Assembly (NCBI RefSeq): GCF_029168945.1
Contig: NC_083605.1
Span: 35,415,280 to 35,479,279, forward strand
Length of the DNA: 64,000 nt
DNA from: Cannabis sativa
Lineage: Eukaryota; Streptophyta; Magnoliopsida; Rosales; Cannabaceae
Reading direction: 5' to 3'
Shown here: piece after piece, positions 35,630 to 48,345 of the stretch
How the letters are laid out: every line of letters begins with the position of its first letter
How positions within the stretch are numbered: position 1 is the first letter of the stretch
The notes under the pieces: generated by a model
The model's database searches: none
What the model was told of the DNA's origin: nothing
What the model saw: the letters and a program-made list of their open reading frames with translations, nothing else
Translations under genes and position numbers: made by a program

Positions 35630-36463
35630 GGGTGATTATATTTACACCCCTAAACATTATAATTACACCCCATTACTAAATTTACCCCATTAAATATTAT
35701 TTCTAATAACTACACCCCATCCTATTTACCAAAATGGTATTAAACAGTAAACCCCAAAACTTCTTTTTAAATTTTTTAGAAAAGAAAAAGGAAACCTCAA
35801 AGAATACTTCCACCATTGTTATGTACAAGAACACTTCGCACTTGGTTAATGGTTCACCAAATCCCACCAAACTTCGCAACAAATCGCTCGTCAACCACTC
35901 CCTCTCTACCATAACCTTCGAAGAACCACTGCCGTTTGATGACTGCGATTATCTCAGGTTGAGTTTCAGTCGTCTTCTTCGTGTGATTGGTCTAGTTGAA
36001 TAGTTCAGAAAAATATCGATACATTGCTCACCATCTAAGGCTCATTTTCTTCGTTAATTTTCCTCATTTTTACACTAATAAAAATAATCAGATCAGGTTT
36101 TTGTTTAGAATATTAAGAGATATTAATTGTAATAGTATTTTATTCTTGTGATTTTTTTTTTTTTTGAAAGTAAAATCCATTAATCAACAAAAATCATATA
36201 ATAGAAAGGCAATAGGCATATCTGCCATACAGTATTCTAGCAAACGGTATGTCTCTAACGAATAGGTTTTTTTTCTCTCTCTTTTTTTGAAAGATTTTAA
36301 AAAATAAGTATTTGAGTGGTGGGTTTAGGGGTTTGCTTATTAAAAATATAATGAATAAAAAAGAATTAAAGACATCTATTTTGGTCATTTTATAAAAGAT
36401 CAATTAAGTAATTATATTTTAGGGGTGTAGTTATAATTTGATGGGGTGTAAATATAACTCCCC
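35630..36463. mobile_element. TIR DNA transposon relic, 8-bp TSD
   Basis: The left end GGGTGATTATATTTACACCC pairs with the reverse complement of the right end, GGGGAGTTATATTTACACCC, and complementarity continues for about 45 bp. AAAGTTTA flanks both sides (35622-35629 and 36464-36471), an 8-bp duplication as in hAT elements, although a 9-bp reading with one mismatch is possible. The interior (35734-36003) holds an 89-codon open frame with no recognised domain, most likely not a gene. Confidence 0.75.
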
Positions 36464-36471
36464 AAAGTTTA

Positions 36472-37126
36472 AATTAATAAAATTATGAAAAGACTGTTAG
36501 ATACTACATTTGACCAAGCTAAAGTAATAAAATATAAGAAATAATGTATGTTTTTATTGTTATTTCTCAATTAAATAGTTATTTTTGTCTCTTATTATTA
36601 TTATTTGATTATATATTTTTTAGATTGGTGCACATAATTAAATTTTAAAAAAATTACCCAATAATATATATGAAATACTTTTCAATGGGTATTACTAAAT
36701 ATATGTATATATGTGGTGTAAATATATGTATATATAAATCAAATATATGATATGTAATATATATTGTAAGATAAGTATAGAAGACATGTAAACACAATAA
36801 GTTGATACATGAATACAATATACCAAATTAGAGTTGATATTTTTTGATACAAATTATATATATGAGTTGCGTTAAAATTGACCAATTAAACATGTTAACC
36901 TGTACTTGTATTTTCTTTCAATTTTTTTTTTTTTTTTGGCTGGGAATGTATGTTTTTAGTATTATGTTGTAATATTTTTTCATCTTCTACATCTCCTATT
37001 TATTTGTAGTTTAACTTTATGCCCAATTATTGTAACATTAATTTGTTCAACCATAATCTTTGTATTTTCCTGTAGTTATTTTTTTTTTAGATAATAGAAC
37101 TTTGCTATTGTTCATTTGGTTGTTTT
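36472..37126. other. AT-rich spacer, nothing recognised
   Basis: TATATG-rich low-complexity DNA. No coding, RNA or repeat structure beyond short runs. Confidence 0.4.
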
Positions 37127-37140
37127 GAATATGAAACTTG
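37127..37140. repeat. LINE TSD, left copy (GAATATGAAACTTG)
   Basis: The same 14-mer follows the poly-A at 54549-54562. It proves that the LINE pieces at 37141 and 54548 are the two ends of one insertion. Confidence 0.92.
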
Positions 37141-37536
37141 GTGGCCAAATGTATCCAATCCGTTAGCTTCTCTATCCTGCTCAAAGGGGGGCCTTTGAAG
37201 CAATTTAAGCCCTCTCATGAACTGCGTCAAGGAGATCAGCTTTCCCCTTTTCTTTTCATTCTTGGCAGCGAAGTGTTAGCGCGTCTTCTGGTTCGAAAAG
37301 AAATTGATGGGCAGCTTCATGGTTTTAAGGTGTGTCACCAAAGCCCCTATGTTTCTCATCTTATGTTTGTGGATGATACTTTCCTTTTTTGTAAAGCTAC
37401 TGTGGGAGAGGTAGAAACTCTTCGTGATTGTTTGGATCTCTATTGCTCCTGTTCTGGCCAGATTATTAATCCCTCAAAATCAGCCTTGGTGTTTTCTATG
37501 AATGTTGTTTTTTCGATCAAGAATGCTATCTCTAAC
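37141..37536 (+). pseudogene. LINE RT fragment (left part)
   Basis: An open frame reads CIQSVSFSILLKGGP, HELRQGDQLSPFLFILGSEVLARLL, then FVDDTFLFCKA (FADD-type active-site box, about 37366), and SCSGQIINPSKSALVFS. These are RT motifs in normal order. The frame runs into the copia LTR at 37537. Confidence 0.9.
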
Positions 37537-39422
37537 TGTTGGAATTTATTTTACCAGGATCTTAGATCTACTCACAAGTATGTTTATTAACACCCTAAAT
37601 ATGAACTTTCTAAAACGATGAAATAAACACATATAAAGTTTAGGAAACCTTACATTGGGTGCAGCGGAACATAATGACTCCTTCCGTTCAGATATCTAGC
37701 CCTTGATTCCTTTACGTAGCGAGCATTATCAATATCTGAACCTGGATCTCTTTCTCTGAATCTTTGATGCTGAAACTCCTTCTTGCTGAAAGTCTTTCTT
37801 CACGATCTTCCTCACTATGATTGAGGTATCACTTGCTGTGTGTGGGCACTACTCATACACTAAGATTTTCGAAATCTCAATGAGGAAGAGAGAGAGAGTG
37901 GGTTCGGCCAAAGATAGGGAGAGAGAAGGCTCAGTTTTTTCTGAATGAAAAAGTAGAAAATTTAAGTGTAAATTTCCTGAAGCCTTCACTATCTATTTAT
38001 AGCATTCTACTAGGGTTAGGTTTGAATTATTTGGCATTAAAAAAATGAAAAAATCAGTTTAAATTTCCTACAAAAGTGGCCGGCCCTATACTAGTGGATT
38101 TGGGCCTCACTTTTTGTAATTTTACAGTTTTACCTTTTCTGCATCTGATTTTCTCAAAAACGCCAATTTTCTAATTCAACCATTTAAATGCCAATTCTAA
38201 CTATTTAATAACTATAAATAATTATTAAATAATATTGTCATTTATCATATTTATTAATTGAACCATACAAAGTATCATAATTAACAAATATGCCCCTAAA
38301 ACTCTTTCTTTACAATTTCACCCTTACTTAGTGAAAAATTCACAAATAGACATAGTCTAATTTGAGAATTATAATTGATTAATCAAAACCAATTACATGA
38401 GTCTTACAAGCAATATTATCTCAACTAGTGCGGGGACCATGGGTCTATATAACCGAGCTTCCAATAAGTAGATCAAGAATTTAGCACTAAAATTCACTAA
38501 CTTATTAATTCTTTGTTGAATCCACACATAGAACTTAGAATTGCACTCTCAGTTATATAGAATGCTCTATATGTTCCACCATATAGACGCATCATTAGTT
38601 ATCCATTGTTATAATCCTAATGTGATCAATGATCCTCTATATGAATGATCTACACTGTAAAGGGATTAGATTACCGTTACACCCTACAATGTATTTTATC
38701 CTTAAAATACTTGACCCCGTATAAATGATATTTCAGCTCATGTGAAATGAGTACTCCACCATTTATGTTCGTTTGGTCAAGCTCGAAGGAGATCATCATT
38801 TACTTACTATTCGCCAGATAGAAGCTATAGATTTCATGTTTATGATAGCGCTCCCACTCAATTGCACTACCGTGTTCCCAAAATGTACGTATCACCCTGA
38901 CCTAAAAGTAGGCTTTAACTAACAAATCAAAGAACACGAATAGCCTTTCAAGATTGAGCCTAATCATAACAGGATTAAAAACATTTGATCTAGGATCAAC
39001 TAGGCGATATTGACTTGAATAGATATTACGGTAAGTTTAATAAATCTAAGTCAAAGTTCAATATCGGTCCCTTCCGATGCATACTCCATGCATCCAACCT
39101 GAGCTTTACTTTAACCAATGTTCTGGAAAGAACATAGCATTTCTCCAAATGCAAGTAAACTCTTGTTGTAGATTATCATATCAGTAAAACCCTGTGTAGG
39201 AAACGTTATTCACATAGTCATGTTTACTTTCCAATGTGTTGACAACACAATAAACAGGATCAAGTATGTGAAAAGGGTTTCAGATGAATTCATACATTAT
39301 GTACATATAATCATGAAATAAATCATGTGAACCATGCAACATTAAATGTTATTTCTGATCTATATTAATAAGTAAATCTGATTATATTGAAATGAGTTTT
39401 ATTTAGGGCATAAAACCCAACA
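37537..39422 (-). repeat. 3' LTR of long copia
   Basis: 1886 bp, closely similar to 50792-52692 and to the copy beginning at 62406. The short open frames within it recur in all three copies and are LTR sequence, not genes. Confidence 0.93.
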
Positions 39423-39440
39423 AACTCCCACTTGCACTAA
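39423..39440 (-). promoter_or_regulatory. Polypurine tract of long copia
   Basis: The minus strand reads TAGTGCAAGTGGGAGTTTG up to the 3' LTR. Confidence 0.8.
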
Positions 39441-39499
39441 TATAAAACAAAAAGTGTGTTTCAAATAATCTCAACACCTTCATGTACAAATCAAGTGTA

Positions 39500-42400
39500 G
39501 TAGTAGTAAACTCCTCGTAATAGGATCTGAAAGGTGGAATTAAACACAACCTTTTCTCCACCATTACTCTTCATTTAATCATAAAATCCTTGATAATGAG
39601 AAATTCCTCTCTATATGTCTACTCTCTTGGGATATTGGATTCTATATCTTTGTCAACTACTTTTGGTTAATCAGGAAATTAACACTAGTAGTTTAGGCAA
39701 TTTGGAATGGTGCCAAAAAATGTATAGAACTTTCCTTAGACTGAATAAATACCTTTCTTGCAACTTTAACATTCAGTCCCTTCCTGGTAGACCTAGAGAC
39801 TTCAAATAGGTTTTTACACTTCTCCAAAATCACTATTCCACCCCCAGAGTAATCACCATCTTATCGGAAAGATTTACTAGCACAAAGGCAAATTTCGAAA
39901 TCTGATATGGTGTAGTCTAAGAGTTTTAAACACACCCTTATAGACTAACATATAGTTCCTCTTCTTTATCTTAAGATTTACTTGATTGTCTTCCAATGTT
40001 CTTCTCCTGGATTAATCTGATACCTACTCATTACTCCCACTCAACAGCTGGTGTCTGGTCTAAGGCATGCAAAAGCATATCTAAGACCTCTCACTGTTGA
40101 TATAAGAAATTCTTTCCTGGCTTTATCTTTTCTGGAATAGTTGAGACTTTTCCTTAGATAAATAAAATCTATGTCTAAGAAGTTGTGAAGCTTCTATAGA
40201 TTGCCATTAGAAAGAAAATGCTTCAGCATCTTACTAAAGTAAGTTGCTTGCATTAGAGTAAATAATTACCAAGTATACCACAAGCCATACGTTTAGATAA
40301 ACTCAAACCTATAATACTAGGAACAGGAAGTTTTGTTAAGTCCATTGAATGGACTTATAAACGAAAATTTCCTTTTATGTCCTTGTAATAGAAAACTTTA
40401 GGTTATTCCATGTGAATGGATTAAACCATAGTTCTATTGGCTTTTCTTCTTAGTTTCTTATCTTGACAATCCATTACTTGTTTAAACTCACAATGGATTT
40501 TAAAACACTAGTGTCTCCGAAGTCATAAGAAGGTGAGTTCCTAGAAACTCTCCCACTACGACAAGGTACCGTGAATTATGTCTAAGAAAATAAATGGTAT
40601 TAACCTCTTTGGTTGTGACAAGACAACAGAGGCAATGGGATCATCATATGTCATATAAGATGATAAAACACTTTTGGAATCAAGAAAAATATCTACTTAG
40701 TCATTTTCTTAGAAAACTAGTATTTGTTTGAACAAACACTTTCTTATCTATTGACAATGGGATGATCCACCCCTAATCACTTAGAATAGCTAACAAACCA
40801 TGGTTAACAGTTCTAGCTTTTCTTAAGATATTGATTAGGACATCCATGAATCTAGTAATGATTTACATTAAGTATACAACCATTACATCATTCTGAAATT
40901 GTATTACCATGGAAGGAATTAGGCAACGACTAGTAACTAATCATCAACATGCAACTCGAAATTTCTGGGGAGGTAAGTTTGGATATAATTCAAAAATCAA
41001 TTTAATGATCTTTGAACTGGATATCTACTTACTATTTCTCCACCCCTATCAGTTCACACGATCTTTAACCACTTACCTTAATGGTTTTAACCATTGCTAG
41101 AAATTAATGAAATTTTTCAAACATTTCAAATTTCTTGCTAAAAGGTATAATCTAGAGTTATCGTTTTAAGAATACAACGAAAAACTCATATCCACCCCTG
41201 AATGTACATCCATCTGCGAATGAGATGAACTACTTTCAGTTAATATAGGCATATTAACTCTTTGCAGAGATTGATCTTGTCAAATCCACTATGAACAAGA
41301 TACAAATGCCATAGATTAATAAAAATGTGGTTGTGTCTTTTGATGACTTAGGTATAGTTACATCAAAGAGTTCTTAGAATAGTGCAAGTGAATCCTGGTC
41401 ATAGAATACCAAACTCATATTCCATACAGTTTGATACCATTAATAGAAGATGGATATTGAACACTTGGAAAGTGTAACTGTATTGTTCCTAGAAATAGAA
41501 ATATAAGAAAATTATTGTTTGGATTCTAAAATTAAAGTCAAAGACTTAAAATTTATACCAAATATAATGAGTAATTCTATCTTGGACCACCACTACTAAT
41601 TTAATTCTAAGTCTGATTTGCCCATACAAGCAGGAGATTTCTAAGATTGAGGATTTATATCAATTGGGAATAGAATTTCGGGATTATAATCATATGCGTC
41701 ATTTAATTTCTTAAGAGAAAATATAGAATGACATGAAATGATTTATAGACCATTCATCCAATGATATGTTTTGAAGCTAATTCGAAATGAATAAGCTAAG
41801 AGGAATTAGGATAATTTCGTTTAAAATAAGAATCCAACGATGCTTCGATTAGCGAAAGTCAAAGTAATCTTATTTATACAATCTTCTTGTTTCATATCGT
41901 AAAAATACTACTCTAAGGTGTCATCAATTGATGAACAGCTAGATGTCGCACATACAATATTTATCTTTCGAGATCTAACACTATTATGTATGTCTAATGG
42001 TGAAAATCCACTAGGGATTTATCTCATTAGATAAACAAGCCAAGTTAGACCAACAATGAAGATTCGAAATTAAACTACAACTTAATAACAGAAAATAACA
42101 TGGTTCAATATAAATTCATACACAATTCAGAAATTATAAACATATAGCAAGTAGGAATGACAAGTGAAAATACTAAAACTTACAATCCTAAATAATTTCC
42201 AAGGTTTTCAACAAACTGATATCAGTGTCCCGTTTAGGCGAGAGTCAAAGCTACCATTCATTGAATAGAGTTGTCAGCTCGTCTAAAATGTTAAACATTC
42301 TAGCAACCTTTTATTCGATCAAGATTGGAATTCAGTGTTGTCCCGTTTAGGCGAGAGTCAAGGTAATTCTATCTTATGAGCTTCCACCATTGTTTCATAA

Positions 42401-42560
42401 TTTGCAAGTCAAGTATGGACGCCACCATTAGGGTGATCCATACCATACAAAACACTTACAAACTACTTATCATTCGAGATTAAACGGTGCGAAATTGCTA
42501 ATGAACGTTCCTCCATTAGGGAGGATTACTCACTAAAACAAACGCGGTGTAAAACCCACA
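39500..42560 (-). pseudogene. Long copia pol remnant
   Basis: Minus-strand traces of the copia polyprotein, broken by many stops. The clearest is the end of the RT region near 39960-40080 (VGVMSRYQINPGEEHWKTIK followed by an IK.ILR trace). Two copies of CCCGTTTAGGCGAGAGTCAA lie at about 42229 and 42341, an unexplained short repeat upstream of pol. Domain limits cannot be set by eye. Confidence 0.6.
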
Positions 42561-42599
42561 ATGGAGATCGAATGTCTTTTAATTAAAAGCTCATTATTT

Positions 42600-44607
42600 A
42601 AAAAGAGTTGTATTTTCTTTGATTCTCTTTATTTATTCTATTTATTTTAAATATATATTTATTTAATTAAAATTTCCAATTTAGAATGAAAAATTCTAAA
42701 TATAAATTTTAATTTAATATTTATAAATTTTACTTAGATGGATATGAAAATAACATGAATTATTTCCATCTTAGTAATAATTTCCAATAAATATTTAGAA
42801 AAATATTCAATTTAAGTTGTTACAAAATTAATTTAAATTAATTTACAACTCAAATTTAATTTTCTATAAATATATATTGCATTTCGAAAAATTAAAGTAT
42901 TTAAGAATACAATTTTCGAAATTGCATATTAAAATAAAAAATAAATCCTGGAAAAATTATTCTAATTTAATGTTGGCCCAAAATTAATTAATAAAATTAA
43001 TTTACAACAAAAAATATAATTTTCCTATTTAATTAAATATGTATAAGAAAATTTTAAAATATTTAAGTATGATGATGAAAATCAACTTAAATATTAATTT
43101 TCTATTTAATTAAATACACTAGAAAAATACTTCAAGCAAAAATATCACCTATCTAGATTTTCCTTTGACTAATTAATTAAATTTCTATTAAAATATATTT
43201 TACTTCATTTATTTTAATTTAATCAATAAATGAAAAAATCATTGATTTAAGTTGGTCCAAAATTAAAATAAATAATTTACAACTTTAATCTATTTTTCAA
43301 ATAAAATTCGAATTTCCAGCATTTAAGAAATGCAATTTCGAAAATTGATTAATAAAATAAAAAAAATATATATTTTGAAAATTATTTAAATTTAGTCGAA
43401 AAAATAAATTTCAACTAAAAATAATTTTCTATTTAATTAAGTGTCATAAAAAAGAAATATTTAAGTATGATGATGAAAATCAACTTAGATATTTAATTTT
43501 CAAATTAATTAAATGTATTAAATTCAAGAAATAAATAATTAAGTTTAGAAAAGGCTTAATTATTAATCTCTAGTTTAATACTAGGAAAAAATATACTTAA
43601 AATAAATTGTACCAAAATTAATTATTAAATAACTAATTTCACAATTTATAATATTTTCCTATTTTAATATTAGAAATAATAAGTAGTCTAGAAATAACTA
43701 TCTAGAAAATATCTTATTTGACTAAGTATCTTCTCCACAAAATTTGAAAAAATATCTAATTTAAGTTGTATTAGAAAAAATCTAGAACTTAAATATTTTC
43801 AAATTTAAATTTAATTAAATATCAAAAATTAAGTTGTAACCACTTAATTCAAAAATATTCCATTTTAAGTTAATATTCGAAAAGATATTAACTTAAAAAA
43901 AATATCTAAAGAATCTTAATAACCAATGCCTAAAATTCCTCAACTTAATTTTGAAATTTTAAATCCAAAAGATATTCAGATTTAAGTTGGTTAGTTGTAG
44001 ATAACTAAATATCAACTTAAATAGGAATATTTAATGAACAATTTAAATTAAGCTCCAGAAAGAATCTAGATGGTTATAATTCTATATTTAATTAAATACA
44101 AGAAAATACATATAGTTTAGCTTAGAATAAAAATTCTTTAAACTATATTTTTTCTTAAATTAATTTCAAAATAAATGAAATTAATTATGTTGCTAATCAA
44201 TTTTATTAGGTTAAACTAGTTTAATTAACCTAGTACAGTTATTCAAATCAGGCAAATGGGCCTTCACAATTGGGGTGGTTCATGTGAGAGGGTGCTGGGT
44301 TCAGTATGTCGTACCCACTTCTATGGCTCCCAACTCTCACACAAGGCCCAAAAGAGAGGAATTTAACCTTAAAATAAACAACTGTTATTAATTGAATAGG
44401 CCCAAAAACTAAATGGGCCTAAATAAAATCTATCAAGAACTATGATAATTTATTTAGCAACAACAACCTATATGCATCTATAATGAAATTAAACACATAG
44501 GCTCACACAGGCACATTTTGGATGGGTCCTATCATGTTACTAGGTCATACATAGATGAAAGAAGATTGTAAATATACCTATTACAAATTATTTACTTGAC
44601 CAAGGGA
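42600..44607. other. AT-rich copia leader
   Basis: Two kilobases dominated by AATTTAATTAAAT and AATATTTAAGT words with loose short repeats and no coding pattern. It lies between pol traces and the 5' LTR side, comparable with the AT-rich leader of the copia at 8754-15723. Confidence 0.6.
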
Positions 44608-44612
44608 GTCAT

Positions 44613-45917
44613 TGATAGGTTATTTTTAGTATTAATTTTAGATTAAGTTTAGTATATTTTTAATTGAGATTTAATCGTGTTTGAAGCATTTTTACGTTTG
44701 TTATCTTTTATTTGTCCAGATTTAAAATAGAAGAAGATTAGAAAAATATCAGAAAAAAAGATGGAAAAAAAGATAAAAATATCATGATATTTAAAATAGA
44801 GAAAATTGTGCAAGCCGAAACTTCAAGCCTGAATTCGACGGTGTTTTGATTGGATTTTGGAAAAAGTCAAAACATGAAAGTTCTAGATCTCTCTTTTATC
44901 TTTCCCGAACATCTTGAATCGTCCGATTCTGAGCAATATCGAGAGAGTTATGACCAAAATACTATCAGTCGACGCAGCAGAAAAAAATATCTCGTTTGAG
45001 GTTTCCCAAAAATTTAAATTCGAATTAGAATTTAAACATGTGCGTTTTTTCCATCTTTTTAGGCCTTCAATGCCTATATGAAGGGAAGAAGGGAGTTGAT
45101 TTCAGCAAGCAATTTTAGAGAGAAAAACAAAGAGAATACAGTTGCAAAGTGGAGAGATCAACTGCAATATTGGAGGCATTCTTCAGAGGGTTTTCAACAT
45201 TATTCTCTTCTCTATTTTCATCTCTTTTCTAAAAGTTAATATGTGTGATTGTGCTCTCATAAACATGTGTAACTAAACACTTTATTAGGATTAGATGGAT
45301 ATTGTTTGACATTGTTTATGGTTTTAATATGATTTATTTTCCCCCTAATTTCTATGTATTCTATTTTATTTGTGCTTAATTATTTTTAATTGCCTGATCA
45401 CCAATTATCTGTCTATGATTTTGATGCGAGATCTGAGAAGTGAGTGTCAAATATGCTGTAGTAAAATAGAACTGAATTTCGATATAGGACGAGAGTACCT
45501 ATATGGTTTAGATAGCTTATAGGGTTTTTGTGTTTAATGCCTGTTGCATGTTAAATTTATCACGAGAGTAAAAAGCTTACATGTAATTGAGGTTTATACA
45601 TCTGAGAAGACTATAAATTACCTTAGTAAACCTGCTATTGCATAGGAATTAATATTAGGATAATAATCATATTAAGCCATATTCAATAAAAACAATTGAA
45701 ATCGACACCATAGTTTTTATTAACTTTCAATTTTCTTGAATAATTGTTTCTTACTAGTTTCTTATTCTTAATTCTTTCTTTATTTTTATTTAACCAAATA
45801 GAAGTAAAAGTTTAATTTTAACGTACTTAACTACACTCCCTGTGGGATCGACCTCACTCCTCGTGAGTCTACTACATGAAACGATACGTACACTTCCGTG
45901 TGCTAAATATCACAACA
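44613..45917 (+). repeat. 5' LTR of gag-only element
   Basis: 1305 bp. Contains a possible TATA context and CCTATATGAAGGGAAG near 45073, repeated identically in the 3' LTR. Confidence 0.93.
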
Positions 45918-45923
45918 AGTTTT

Positions 45924-45941
45924 TGGCGCCGTTGCCGGGGA
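45924..45941 (+). promoter_or_regulatory. Primer binding site, tRNA-Asp
   Basis: TGGCGCCGTTGCCGGGGA is complementary to the 3' end of plant tRNA-Asp and is the primer word known from Athila/Tat-lineage Ty3/gypsy elements. Confidence 0.9.
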
Positions 45942-46112
45942 GTGATAGTTAATATTATTAAAAATTAAATTTTGTTCTAATTTGGTTTTTCTTTTTAGTT
46001 TTAGTATTAATTTTGTTGTTTCAAATTTTTATCTTTTTAGTACTAATTTAGTTTTATTTTTTTAATTTTACTAATGTTTTACTTATGAGTTTGACCTGCA
46101 AGATAAATTCAG

Positions 46113-47060
46113 ATGCTATATCTTGAGGATTTTGCCCAACAACACAATGAACCATTCTATTCTGCTTGGAGGAGATTTAAAGAGTATGGAGAGAGATGTT
46201 ATCCCACCTTCTCAAGTGGGTGTTTTACGTGGCTCTTTTATAATGGACTTAACGATGAAACAAGAAGCTGGGTTGATTATGGTGCAGAGGCAACTGGAGC
46301 GCCTCTATTAATGAGAGGCTATGATGTAATAAATTTGTTAAATAACATGGCAGATTTTGATTACGACTGGCATTGGGATCCATCACTTCAGGGTTGGAGT
46401 CACCAATACCCACCTTATTGCCCAAATTCATCCCAACAATCTGAAAAAGAGGAGCAACTACTAGCACTTATGCAATCACTTCCAGGAGAGATTAATCGCT
46501 TAACAGACATGGTGAGATCCTTATGTGATAATTTAGTGGCTCATGATTCAGAATGTAATAACTCCAATAATGAAAGTTATGAGAGTTATTGCTACAATGA
46601 AGAAAGGTCATTAGTTGAATACAAGGAAGATAATGAGCCTACAATTGAAGATCAAGATCCTTGTGAAGAGGAACTCATTGAATATGAAATCACAAGTGAG
46701 GGTATGAATAGCCATGTGGAGAGTGAGCAACAAGAAGAAGGGTTGTTAGATGAAAGTGTAGCTACTGTGACATTGGAGGATGAGGAAGCACATGACATCA
46801 TTGATTCGACTTCATCAATGATATTGACTAATAAACCACCAATGAATCCATGTATTTCATCAACACCATATTATATCCTCTACAAGCTACGAAAGGCTTC
46901 TCCCCAAGCACATCATCCAAAGTCTTATGTTGTTGGTGCTGACTTTGGTTCAAACTCATCGCTTGCCAAGCTTGAAGGCAAGTACAATAACAATTTTCAA
47001 GTTGTCTTGCATGACGCTTATTACGGGCGTCAACCGCTTGTTGATGTGGCGCTCAGGTAA
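46113..47060 (+). CDS. gag: Gag-like protein of gag-only retrotransposon
   Basis: 315 residues, uninterrupted, the only substantial ORF of the element. Residues 1-85 resemble the retrotransposon gag capsid domain of Athila-type elements: EPFYSAWRRFKEYGERCYP (about 14-32), FTWLFYNGLNDETRSWVDYGA (38-58) and VINLLNNMADFDYDW (73-87). A middle region has LMQSLPGEINRLTDMVRSL, a short coiled-coil-like segment. The rest is very acidic (about 150-235, many Glu/Asp). The C-terminus (YNNNFQVVLHDAYYGRQPL) is not recognised. No CCHC knuckle is visible, so RNA packaging would rely on other parts or on a partner gag. The start is the first ATG of the open frame, about 170 bp after the primer site; an upstream ATG at 46085 opens only a short frame. 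The protein would form virus-like particles (family knowledge, not shown here). Confidence 0.75.
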   Translation: MLYLEDFAQQHNEPFYSAWRRFKEYGERCYPTFSSGCFTWLFYNGLNDETRSWVDYGAEATGAPLLMRGYDVINLLNNMADFDYDWHWDPSLQGWSHQYPPYCPNSSQQSEKEEQLLALMQSLPGEINRLTDMVRSLCDNLVAHDSECNNSNNESYESYCYNEERSLVEYKEDNEPTIEDQDPCEEELIEYEITSEGMNSHVESEQQEEGLLDESVATVTLEDEEAHDIIDSTSSMILTNKPPMNPCISSTPYYILYKLRKASPQAHHPKSYVVGADFGSNSSLAKLEGKYNNNFQVVLHDAYYGRQPLVDVALR

Positions 47061-48345
47061 GTTCCCTTCCCTTTCGTTTTTAATGTCACATTGGGGACAA
47101 TGTGTCACTTTAGTTTGGGGGGTGAACTTAAAGTTTAAAATTTAAATTTAAATTTTTTATTTTTTAGTTCTAAAATTATTTTTTTTTTTTTTGTGAGTTA
47201 ATTTGCTTAATGTGAGTCATTTTGAAAGTAGGTAGACAGCATGATTTAAAAAGTTAATTTATTTTTTGAAAAATTCGTGTGCTTGGTGATATTACATTCT
47301 TGACTAATTTTAATTTTATACTTAAAAGAACATAGAATCATATTAGGTAATTTTCTAGAAATTGAATTGGTTTATGTATGCTAATTTGACATGTGGAAAG
47401 TTGTTTGGAAAATTCTAGAACTTGCTTGCTTGCTATTTGAGGCGAAATAATAAGTTATGCATGATTAGGAAAGTGATTTAGGCAATTTTTTGGATCGATT
47501 GTGCCTTTCAAGCCATCCTTGTAGTTTTTATCCTAGTTACCTTTTTTGAGCCTTAACCTATTCTTTGTTCTACACATATTGAGCATAAAAAGATAAACCC
47601 ATGAATATCCACAATTTAACCCTAATCATATCATAAGTAGATCTATAGTTTGAGGGAATTTGGATGGGAAGTTTGTTGTATGTGTGTGAAAAAAAAATGT
47701 GAAAATTGAGAGAACATAAAAAAATTGATTGACAACAACTTGAAAAAAAGGAGAAAAGAAAGAAAAAACTGACAACCAGTGTCAAATCTATGAAAAAAAA
47801 AAAAAAAAAAAAAAGATAAATATAAAGTTGTTGCAACCTTGTTGAAGAATATATCTCTCATGTAATTAGAAAAAGGGGTATTGGGATTGTGTGAAAAATA
47901 TTGTGGGTGACATGATTGGAGAAGCTTATGGTATAGGAAAGCCTAAATGACCATTTCAACTACCTTTACCCTAAGCCTAACATTACAAGCTTAGAAAGAC
48001 CTTCTGATTCTTGGTTGTGCATTAATCTATATTAGTGGAGAATAGTAAGTATTGCAAGCATATGGAATTTTGGGTTAGTGGATTGATGATTTTAATTGGC
48101 ATGCATAAAGTGGTTTAATTGTTAGTTAATTGCATTCTATAGTTTCATGAGCTAAATGAAAGTAAATTGAAATCTGTCAAGGGTGTAATTGAACTGAAAT
48201 TTTGGATTATATGCATAAGTAAATTTTTTTTCATAATCATATTATTGAAGCTACTTGAAAATTACTCATGTTTTGGAGATTGACTTGTTTAATGTTTATT
48301 TAGTGTTTTACTCGAGGACGAGTAAAAGCTTAGTTTGGGGGAATT
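47061..48345. other. Non-coding 3' part of gag-only element
   Basis: Where pol would be expected there is 1.3 kb without coding pattern. It starts with a purine-tract-like word (CATTGGGGACAATGT and AGTTTGGGG, about 47088-47120), contains A and T runs (47791-47812 is 22 A), and ends with the real purine tract before 48346. Confidence 0.75.
48332..48345 (+). promoter_or_regulatory. Polypurine tract of gag-only element
   Basis: AGTTTGGGGGAATT directly before the 3' LTR, preceded by GAGGACGAGTAAAAGCTT, a word typical of Athila-like elements. Confidence 0.85.

Noticed and set aside
35734..36003. 89-codon frame inside the TIR element
   Set aside because: No transposase motif, and the frame overlaps a longer AT-rich tract with a mirror frame on the other strand. 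Too weak to call a gene.
47570..47861. Phe-rich open frames on the minus strand
   Set aside because: They result from A runs and GAAAA words in the non-coding 3' part of the gag-only element.
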